A stretch of 15,627 nt of DNA from Desulfuromonadaceae bacterium (GTDB taxonomy: Bacteria > Desulfobacterota > Desulfuromonadia > Desulfuromonadales > Geopsychrobacteraceae), in NCBI GenBank assembly GCA_016744555.1, contig JADGED010000035.1, positions 1-15,627 of the forward strand, given 5' to 3'. The notes beneath the pieces were generated by a model. The model saw only the letters and a list, made by a program, of their open reading frames with translations, was not told the DNA's origin and did not search any database. Below, piece by piece: positions 14,217 to 15,627 of this stretch (positions are counted from its first letter, which is position 1; each line of letters begins with the position of its first letter). Both the position numbers and the translations under genes were made by a program.

Positions 14217-15521
14217 TTAAGCTAGGTCTAGCTCAGCCTGATAAATAATGTCGAACAATTCCTGAATATTTTCTTCTTCGATACAGGAAAATGCAATACG
14301 TAGATCAGTTTTGCCAATCGAAATAGCACCAACACCATACTTGTCTAGCATATGTACCCGTAGTTTTTCAGCATCTACCCGTTTCAATTCTAGACACATA
14401 AAGTAACCAGAGTTAAATGGATAGTAGTTCCATGAATCGTTATACTTACTATCCTGCAGCACTTTCTTAACTTCTAGTGCTCTACCTTGCATTACTTCAA
14501 ACTTCTCTTGCTTTTGGGCGTTAAAATCTGGAGATTGGAGTGCCTCTACGACAAAAGTCTGCGATGGATGTGGGCAATTGGAAATGGTTCCACGAATGAT
14601 ACCGAGGGTCTTTTTCTCCAATGCAGTCAACACATCTGCGTTTTCATCACTGCTGCCATCGGCATAAGTAATAAATCCGGTGCGGAAACCCCAGACAAAT
14701 TCTTCTTTAGTAGCTCCATCCAACTTAATGGTCAACATACGTGGGTTCTGATTGGCGAGCTTACCAAACAACGACTCTTTAAGTGAGTCTTCGTAAAATA
14801 GACCAAAGTAAGCATCATCAGTAACGGTGACAATATTACAGCCTGACTCAGCCACTTCTTTAATAGCTGCAACCAAAGCATCACCTTCGGCAACCGAGGG
14901 GGTATAACCGCTAGGGTTATTTGGGAAGTTAAGAATAATTACAGCCTTCCCTTTTTCAGCAGCAGTCGCCTTTAAGCACGCTTTAAATGCCTCAACATTA
15001 AAGCCACCATCTTCTGTAAAGGTGGTAAATTTCTTAGCAACGGCACCACAGCGGGTTGTAAAGGTAAGGTTATAATTGCCCCACATCATATCTGGAAGCA
15101 CTAAATGGTCGCCCTCATCAATAAACAGATCGGCAATAATTGACAAACCATGGGTCAGTGCATTGGTGACAATCGGCATACTGAAATGCTTGTCCTGCTG
15201 GCTGGGATTTTCCTGTAGCATTTTATCACGCCAAAGCTGACGAAGCTCGGGCTTACCTGCTGGTGGTGCATAGGGATAGATATCCTTGGGGGCAAATGCC
15301 GATAACTTGTCTTGAATACACTGGAGAAACATTGGACCACCATTTTCGGTGGCGGTTCCTATAGTAGCATTATATTTGTGAGCTTTCTCTTTGGCTTCAC
15401 CCGACTGGGTGAGGATTCCTTTAGGAAAAAATAGGTTTTTCCCCAAATCAGAAAGCATTTCGTAAACATAAGGGTTGCTCTTTTGCAACAGGTCGTTAAG
15501 TTCGACAGCAAGCGGGTTCAT
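14217..15521 (-). CDS. Fold-type I PLP-dependent aminotransferase (class I/II)
   Basis: A 434-residue cytoplasmic aminotransferase. I start it at the ATG at 15521, which has GGAGG 6 nt upstream; the longer in-frame reading to 15605 adds 28 residues with no ribosome-binding site and overlaps the previous gene. Visible PLP features are NFPNNPSGYTP (198-208), TDDAYFG (234-240, with D235 or D236 and Y238 for the cofactor), the Schiff-base lysine probably K272 in LDGATKEE, R280 in WGFRTGF, and the substrate-carboxylate arginine R408 in LRIAFS. The substrate cannot be read with confidence: the overall pattern is of the aspartate/aromatic/alanine group. It lies 43 nt after the truncated upstream gene, probably as the last gene of that transcript given the terminator behind it. 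Confidence 0.92.
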   Translation of the reverse strand: MNPLAVELNDLLQKSNPYVYEMLSDLGKNLFFPKGILTQSGEAKEKAHKYNATIGTATENGGPMFLQCIQDKLSAFAPKDIYPYAPPAGKPELRQLWRDKMLQENPSQQDKHFSMPIVTNALTHGLSIIADLFIDEGDHLVLPDMMWGNYNLTFTTRCGAVAKKFTTFTEDGGFNVEAFKACLKATAAEKGKAVIILNFPNNPSGYTPSVAEGDALVAAIKEVAESGCNIVTVTDDAYFGLFYEDSLKESLFGKLANQNPRMLTIKLDGATKEEFVWGFRTGFITYADGSSDENADVLTALEKKTLGIIRGTISNCPHPSQTFVVEALQSPDFNAQKQEKFEVMQGRALEVKKVLQDSKYNDSWNYYPFNSGYFMCLELKRVDAEKLRVHMLDKYGVGAISIGKTDLRIAFSCIEEENIQELFDIIYQAELDLA

Positions 15522-15564
15522 TTTTTCCTCCAGGATAATTTTGTAGAGCGGATTAGTTTTACAA

Positions 15565-15627
15565 CTACGCCTCTTTATTGTCAGCTGCAGATGATTTATC
15601 TGCACCGTTGTCGTCAGTGTTTTCGGT
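15565..15627 (-). CDS. C-terminal end of an upstream gene (partial)
   Basis: The last 20 codons and TAG stop of an open reading frame that continues past the right edge. The visible tail is acidic and low in complexity, rich in D, N, A and K (TENTDDNGADKSSAADNKEA). It lies 43 nt before the aminotransferase start in the same direction, and I see no terminator between them, so the two are probably co-transcribed. Too short to identify. Confidence 0.6.
   Translation of the reverse strand, partial: TENTDDNGADKSSAADNKEA

Noticed and set aside
14217..15605. Longer 462-residue reading of the aminotransferase starting at 15605.
   Set aside because: The first 28 residues overlap the end of the upstream gene, have no ribosome-binding site and look non-coding. 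A strong GGAGG precedes the ATG at 15521.

Overview
The window comes from a moderately AT-rich (about 40% G+C by eye) Gram-negative, diderm bacterium, most likely a Desulfuromonadia/Geobacter-type delta-proteobacterium. Three things point that way: an EnvC-type divisome activator next to FtsEX, a TonB, and two small 'Y-x-G-x-ERR' proteins of a type I remember from Geobacter-like genomes (GSU3473 family). The group assignment rests on family knowledge and gene order, not on a database search. Coding density is high and nothing suggests a mobile element, CRISPR array, rRNA or tRNA. The longest stretch without a gene is about 190 bases (12499-12687).

Layout. Positions 12498 down to 3 form one long minus-strand run. 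In transcription order it holds pta, ftsE, ftsX, envC-like, ctpA-like, a YibQ-type divergent polysaccharide deacetylase, xseA, xseB, ispA, dxs, a BioD-like/DRTGG P-loop protein and two small paralogous proteins. Most junctions are tight: envC starts 2 nt after ftsX, and ispA overlaps xseB by 11 bp. The largest internal gaps are about 70-110 bp (ftsE/ftsX, ctpA/yibQ, yibQ/xseA, xseA/xseB, and between the two small genes). A strong sigma70-like promoter (12592-12621) precedes pta. On the other side of that intergenic region a tonB gene runs on the plus strand, and it appears to be leaderless. Beyond it lie minus-strand genes for a small zinc-ribbon membrane protein (13742-14056) and a fold-type I aminotransferase (14217-15521) with a clear hairpin terminator. 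At the right edge is the last 20 codons of another gene.

How the genes fit together. FtsE, FtsX and the EnvC-like protein make the ABC-type complex that switches on septal murein amidases. The LytM domain here has lost all its zinc ligands, so it should act as an activator and not as an enzyme. The S41 protease and the YibQ-type protein are periplasmic partners in envelope maintenance. Dxs and IspA make isoprenoid precursors (DXP and farnesyl-PP, which feeds undecaprenyl-PP, quinones and so on), and XseA/XseB form exonuclease VII. Pta converts acetyl-CoA to acetyl phosphate; it is the short catalytic-only form. The BioD-like plus DRTGG module that forms the N-terminal part of long Pta enzymes is encoded separately, about 10 kb away in the same gene run.

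Most of the window is ordinary conserved chromosome. The observations most worth a second look are the split Pta-type architecture, the apparently leaderless tonB, the tandem small ERR-motif proteins, and the RNA structure around the ftsX start codon.
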